A stretch of 9,325 nt of DNA from Nitrospirota bacterium (GTDB lineage: Bacteria; Nitrospirota_A; Leptospirillia; Leptospirillales; Leptospirillaceae). Within the stretch, counting starts at the first letter, position 1; each line of letters starts with the position of its first letter. The DNA lies in the NCBI GenBank assembly GCA_021844645.1, contig JAKBTA010000054.1, positions 1 through 9,325 on the forward strand, in the 5' to 3' direction. This document shows positions 5,922 through 9,325 of this stretch, piece by piece. The position numbers were made by a program, and so were the translations under genes. A model generated the notes under the pieces. It saw nothing but the letters and a program-made list of their open reading frames with translations. It was not told the origin of the DNA and ran no database searches.

Positions 5922-5954
5922 TGTTATTTGTAACAGAACTAGGACGAATCTCAA
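5922..5954 (-). promoter_or_regulatory. candidate rubrerythrin promoter with overlapping palindrome
   Basis: On the minus strand TTGAGA (5954-5949), a 16-bp spacer and TACAAA (5932-5927) lie about 27 bp before the ATG. The perfect inverted repeat TGTTA-TTTG-TAACA (5922-5935) covers the -10. Half-site and spacing are of the CRP/FNR general kind but match no operator I know, so the regulator is unknown. Confidence 0.4.
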
Positions 5955-6221
5955 GGGTAAGAAAACAGAACCCGCCGTTATTGTGCTGGAGATTCTTCTG
6001 GATCGATTTTGCGACCTCATGTCATTGTAAGTGCGGGAGATACCCAATGCAAGGTTTATTGACATTTTTCCATCGTTCAATCCGGGAACCTGTTGTTTGG
6101 GGAGATCTCTGATCGTTCATGGGATTTTCTGGCCTGTCGATCCTTTTCTGGATGAATTTCCATAACCGCATGAAATGGATCGGAGTGTTCCTTATTATAG
6201 GTCCAAGATTTCCTCGCGAGC
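5955..6221. other. intergenic stretch between rubrerythrin and the lipoprotein operon
   Basis: No recognisable gene. A 56-residue + frame (6119-6289) contains one hydrophobic stretch but has no properly spaced Shine-Dalgarno site and runs into the promoter of the next operon. TTGACA occurs at 6059-6064 on + but no -10 follows at normal spacing. Confidence 0.4.
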
Positions 6222-6250
6222 ATGGGAACAAGTGCCTCCCATTGTTTTTT
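6222..6250 (+). terminator. terminator-like hairpin without an upstream gene
   Basis: ATGGGA (6222-6227) pairs with TCCCAT (6237-6242) across a nine-base loop, followed by TG and six T (6245-6250). No + gene lies upstream for 800 bp, so it may end a small RNA or be a chance hairpin. The stem is short. Confidence 0.35.
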
Positions 6251-6255
6251 CGATG

Positions 6256-6283
6256 TAGACTCAGAATGAATTTATGGTATATT
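6256..6283 (+). promoter_or_regulatory. promoter of the lipoprotein operon
   Basis: TAGACT (6256-6261), a 16-bp spacer and TATATT (6278-6283) with an upstream TGG that makes an extended -10. Transcription would start near 6290, about 48 bases before the first ATG. Confidence 0.5.
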
Positions 6284-6337
6284 CCCTAAGTATTTTGATC
6301 TGTCTTTGAGTAAATATTTGTGACTGGAGGGGGTAAG

Positions 6338-6973
6338 ATGACGTCCTTTTTTTCTTTGAAGTCCGGAAAGTTTTTATTTTTGATGATCTGTTTTTCTGCT
6401 GTTTCTGTTTTGTCGTTTTCGGGGTGCTCCTCCTACAGTGTCAAGCGGGTGAGTCTGGATACGGAAGGTGGTGTTACCAGCCGCTGGACGGACAATGACG
6501 CAAGGTTAACCGCTAAAACCCTGATTCGAAAAGCCCTCAGGGAAAACTGGCTGGCAAACTTCAAAGCCAAGCACGGAAGACGACCGGTTGTTGAGCTTGG
6601 CCAGATCATCAATCGTTCTGATCAGCATATCAATACCCGACTTTTCTTGAACCATTTCCAGGACCAGCTGATTGAGTCGGGAAAGGTTCACTTTGTAACC
6701 GCCAATGCAGCCCATCGGGGAGAGGCTTCTTCGGAAAGAGCCTATCAGATGTCGCATGCCAGATCGTCAACAATACACGGGCCTGACCAGCAAACCGGGG
6801 CAGATTATCTCTTGACCGGATCGATTAATTCCTATGTGGCAAGAAGGGGAGGAAAGACTGTCCGGATGTATGAGACTCACCTCAAGGCGATTGACCTGAC
6901 GACGAACGAAATCGTCTGGGCCTCGGAATATCGGGTGAAGAAAATTGCTCATCAATCCGGGATGGGCTTCTAA
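6338..6973 (+). CDS. LpoB-like outer-membrane lipoprotein (penicillin-binding-protein activator family)
   Basis: A 211-residue lipoprotein of the LpoB family (COG3417). In E. coli LpoB is anchored in the outer membrane and reaches through the periplasm to activate the peptidoglycan synthase PBP1B. The ATG at 6338 follows GGAGGGGGTAAG; an in-frame GTG at 6320 lies upstream of that site and is rejected. A lipoprotein signal peptide ends at Cys30 (SFSGC), with a hydrophobic core at about 12-28 and Phe at -3, slightly off the usual Leu/Val. The fold region carries DARLTAKTLIRKALRENWL, VVELGQIINRSDQHINT (84-100), the strand TGADYLLTGSI (153-163) and TNEIVW (189-194), all typical of the family. It leads a tight operon, 21 bp from the next gene. 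No penicillin-binding protein gene is present here, so the target is inferred. Confidence 0.88.
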   Translation: MTSFFSLKSGKFLFLMICFSAVSVLSFSGCSSYSVKRVSLDTEGGVTSRWTDNDARLTAKTLIRKALRENWLANFKAKHGRRPVVELGQIINRSDQHINTRLFLNHFQDQLIESGKVHFVTANAAHRGEASSERAYQMSHARSSTIHGPDQQTGADYLLTGSINSYVARRGGKTVRMYETHLKAIDLTTNEIVWASEYRVKKIAHQSGMGF

Positions 6974-6994
6974 TTTTTACCATAAGGAGGTTTT

Positions 6995-8476
6995 TTGAAG
7001 GACGAAACGATTCGATCCAGGTGGTCAATTCCTTCGACTCTCTTCTTTTTTCTGGCATGCATTCTTCTCTCGTCATGTGCTCCCTCAACGGAGCAGTATA
7101 AAGGGTATTTCGAATCACTGTCCCTCAATCCCTCCGATGGGGGGATTGATCCGGGACCGGAAAAAATTATCAAAAAAGCGCATGGTTCATACGGTAAGAG
7201 AAATGAAGTTCTCTACGACATGGATCTTGGTGCTGCAGCCCAGGCTTCAGGGGACTATCGTACAAGCGAAAAAGCTTTTCGCAGGGCCGATCGCCTGAGC
7301 CGGATGCTTTATACAAAGTCTGTAACCAATCTTATCGAGGCATATCAGACCAATGATCTGGTGATTCCTTATCGCGGGTACCCATTTGAGCGTGTCATGA
7401 TCAACTTGCTCAACTCCCTGAACTATGCCGAGACCGGGGACTGGACCGGTGCACTCGTTGAAACCAGAAAAATCAGGCTTAAGCTTGAAGGGTACAATCA
7501 GGACTACCCAAAGGCTGCGGCTCCCCCCGGAAAGTTTGCCCAATACCAGAATGCTGCCATTAACCTGATGTCTTCCCATCACATCCCCTTTAATCCGGCA
7601 CAGCTGAATCATTACACCGATGATGGTTTTGCCAGATTCCTCTCGGGGATCTATCAGGAAGCCCAGGTCAACTCTGGCGGGGTCGATTATTCCTCAGCCC
7701 TGATTTCCTATCGAAAAGCCTATTCAACTTATGAGAAAAACTGGATTTTGTATCATGCCCCAATCCCGTCTTTTGTCGCACCTGCTCTTCTGCGGTCCGC
7801 GGAAGCATCCGGCCGGGTGAATCTTTTTGCAAGGCTGAAAAAGAGATTTTCAGGAGTTTCGTGGATACCATCGACATCGTTCGAAAAAATGGGGCATGTT
7901 ATCTTTATAGGCTACGATGGCGAGATCTTTCATCTGACCAGCCAGCGCTTTGCCTTTCCTTTTCCGATTGCCAATACACTGGCGATGGTCAGTTTTTCTG
8001 TTCCCAATCCGGTTTCCGGCGGCACCCAGGTTTTTGGTCATCGTGTGGTTGCAAGTGTTCCAGGGAAGGCAGTTGTTGCCCAGAGTCATTCAGAGGTTGC
8101 GGAGCCACTTATGGCAATTGGGATGACCAATTTCCAGGATCATCTGAAACGTGTGGTTTTCAGGGAAGCTGTCCGCTCAATTCTGAAGACAGCGGAAGAG
8201 GTTGTTGCGACAAATGTGGCAGACCGGCAGGGTGGCGGAATTGCGGGGCTTATCACCATGATCGTTGGGGATGTTGCCAACGTGGCATCAGACGAGGCGG
8301 ATACCCGATCATGGAGGACGTTGCCATCACAGATGGATTACGCCGAACTCGACCTGAACCCTGGAACATATGATATTTCTGTCTACCCCATGGGGGTGGA
8401 CGGACCAGTGATCAAGAAAAGAGTGACTTTGGTTCCAGGACAGTTTTTGCTTCTGCATGAAACTGATGGACGTTAA
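6995..8476 (+). CDS. COG3014-like lipoprotein with tetratricopeptide-like repeats
   Basis: A 493-residue lipoprotein of unknown function, resembling COG3014. The TTG start at 6995 follows AAGGAGG (6984-6990) with four bases between. The signal peptide ends in LLSSC with Cys28 as the lipidated residue. Residues about 70-250 are helical and TPR-like: GDYRTSEKAFRRADRLS, then PYRGYPFERVMINLLNSL (125-142) and GDWTGALVETRKI, then ARFLSGIYQEA with SALISYRKAY (about 213-243). Such repeats usually bind partner proteins. The C-terminal half is strand-rich, beginning with HVIFIGYDGEI (301-311), with Gly/Ala-rich stretches and no enzyme motif I recognise. It lies between the LpoB-like and LPP20 genes (21 and 23 bp gaps), suggesting a shared envelope role. 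Confidence 0.8.
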   Translation: MKDETIRSRWSIPSTLFFFLACILLSSCAPSTEQYKGYFESLSLNPSDGGIDPGPEKIIKKAHGSYGKRNEVLYDMDLGAAAQASGDYRTSEKAFRRADRLSRMLYTKSVTNLIEAYQTNDLVIPYRGYPFERVMINLLNSLNYAETGDWTGALVETRKIRLKLEGYNQDYPKAAAPPGKFAQYQNAAINLMSSHHIPFNPAQLNHYTDDGFARFLSGIYQEAQVNSGGVDYSSALISYRKAYSTYEKNWILYHAPIPSFVAPALLRSAEASGRVNLFARLKKRFSGVSWIPSTSFEKMGHVIFIGYDGEIFHLTSQRFAFPFPIANTLAMVSFSVPNPVSGGTQVFGHRVVASVPGKAVVAQSHSEVAEPLMAIGMTNFQDHLKRVVFREAVRSILKTAEEVVATNVADRQGGGIAGLITMIVGDVANVASDEADTRSWRTLPSQMDYAELDLNPGTYDISVYPMGVDGPVIKKRVTLVPGQFLLLHETDGR

Positions 8477-8499
8477 TGCTTGAAAAAAGGAGATTTTTC

Positions 8500-9325
8500 A
8501 TGAGGCATCAATTTCGAATCCAGATTCTGGCAGGCATTTTTCTCTGTTCGTCTTTTTTGGCTGGCTGCGCCACAACGTCTTCAAATGGAGCGTGGTGGGA
8601 AACCGGAATGATCTCGTCTTACCCGCGTTCAACCTATTTGACGGCATCAGGGTTTGGAAGTTCGGTTGACCGGGCAAAATCCGATGCCTTAAAAAATCTC
8701 TCCGGAATCATCCGTTCAAAGGTCAAGTCCAAGTCCGTATCAATTCGGACCGAATCGGATTCAACCCAGCATTTTCTCAGGAGAGAGCACCTTGATGTTT
8801 CAACGGATGCAGTGTTGAAGGGGGTTTACTTCCCGAAGGTCAAGTTTGATTCTCACCAGAATGGTTACTATGCACTTGCTGTCCTGAATCGAAAAAAAGC
8901 GGCTCAGTCGTTGTCTTCTGACCTGTCTTCCCTGAAGCTTCGGATCCTTTCGAAAAAGACACAAATGGAAGGAGCGCCGGATCCTGTTCATCAGGCAAGA
9001 TTGCTGGTCCGGATTATTGAGCTTGAAAAGAGGGCGGTCAAAAAGTCCCAGGAGCTTTCAGGTCTCTCAGATATTCACCCGATCCTTGGATTTTCAATCA
9101 GTGATGACTCTGAAAAGCTGATGAACCTTTTTTCAAAGGATCTGACGTTTGAGGTTCATATCACCGGTGATCCTTCAGGAACATCGGTTCTGACTGACCA
9201 GATCACTGAGCTTTTGGGTGAGGATGGCTTTCGTCCAGCAACAGGAACCCCTTCGATTCTTATCCAGGGGGATATCCATACTGGACAAGTTCCTGCGCCG
9301 CCGGGCTCGTCCTATGTGTTTATCG
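8500..9325 (+). CDS. LPP20-family lipoprotein (3' truncated by the window)
   Basis: The frame is open from ATG8500 to the window end (275 residues and one base). AAAAGGAG lies seven bases or so upstream of the ATG. The signal peptide ends in LAGC with Cys23 lipidated. Residues about 41-135 match the LPP20 pattern: YLTASGFGSS, an amphipathic helix with Ala/Lys (DRAKSDALKNLSGIIRSKV), and the closing strand GYYALAVLNRKKA. LPP20 domains occur in surface and flagellar-assembly lipoproteins such as Helicobacter LPP20 and FlgP. A charged helical segment, possibly coiled coil, covers about 137-187, followed by a mixed region with DLTFEVHITGD and ILIQGDI. It is the third lipoprotein in the operon. Family call is moderate to good; role not known. 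Confidence 0.82.
   Translation, partial: MRHQFRIQILAGIFLCSSFLAGCATTSSNGAWWETGMISSYPRSTYLTASGFGSSVDRAKSDALKNLSGIIRSKVKSKSVSIRTESDSTQHFLRREHLDVSTDAVLKGVYFPKVKFDSHQNGYYALAVLNRKKAAQSLSSDLSSLKLRILSKKTQMEGAPDPVHQARLLVRIIELEKRAVKKSQELSGLSDIHPILGFSISDDSEKLMNLFSKDLTFEVHITGDPSGTSVLTDQITELLGEDGFRPATGTPSILIQGDIHTGQVPAPPGSSYVFI

Noticed and set aside
6119..6289. 56-codon + frame with one hydrophobic stretch
   Set aside because: Nearest GGGGAG is about 14 bases away from the ATG, and the frame covers both the orphan hairpin and the operon promoter.
7861..8373. 170-codon + frame rich in Cys, Arg and Trp
   Set aside because: Lies wholly within the COG3014-like gene in another frame; its composition is typical of a frame-shifted shadow.
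1..9325. CRISPR arrays, insertion sequences, phage genes
   Set aside because: No regularly spaced repeats, no terminal inverted repeats with a transposase, and no phage-type proteins on either strand.

Overview
The window looks like chromosome from a Gram-negative (diderm) bacterium with moderate G+C. Three consecutive lipoprotein genes with lipoboxes imply an outer membrane. The only ribonucleotide reductase present is the adenosylcobalamin-dependent class II type, and beside it lies a rubrerythrin without a rubredoxin domain. Shine-Dalgarno sites are strong (GGAGG/AAGGAGG), and GTG and TTG starts occur. The overall flavour would fit Nitrospirota such as Leptospirillum, but that is a low-confidence impression from gene content. 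I see no phage, plasmid, transposase or CRISPR features.

Layout from left to right. (1) 1-374 +: the 3' end of an unidentified gene overlaps by ATGA with a small ChrR-type cupin gene. (2) 519-593 -: tRNA-Cys(GCA) with an encoded CCA and a good promoter. (3) 754-1218 - and 1351-1482 +: a four-helix, histidine-containing membrane protein and a 43-residue single-helix protein, read divergently from overlapping promoters. (4) 1483-1922: no convincing gene, with a possible terminator for the next gene. (5) 1923-2825 -: undecaprenyl-diphosphatase (uppP/bacA) with a puzzling start codon. (6) 2826-3152: divergent regulatory region holding a TTGACA promoter for uppP and, for nrdJ, a promoter overlapped by two ATAC-N8-GTAT palindromes 31 bp apart, which resemble a tandem NrdR operator. 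(7) 3153-5360 +: class II ribonucleotide reductase nrdJ. (8) 5416-5444: strong bidirectional terminator. (9) 5481-5900 -: rubrerythrin with a palindrome over its candidate -10. (10) 5901-6337: intergenic, with an orphan terminator-like hairpin and the promoter of the last operon. (11) 6338-9325 +: a tight lipoprotein operon of LpoB-like, COG3014-like and LPP20-family proteins; the last gene runs off the window.

How they fit together: uppP (recycling of the undecaprenyl carrier lipid) and the LpoB-like protein (activator of peptidoglycan synthases) both serve cell-wall synthesis, though they are separate transcription units. nrdJ and rubrerythrin suit a life with variable oxygen, since class II reductases work with or without O2 and rubrerythrins detoxify peroxide. 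I did not find a clear unknown multi-gene system. The most interesting items are the three-lipoprotein operon, the putative NrdR operator, the overlapping divergent promoters and the uppP start.
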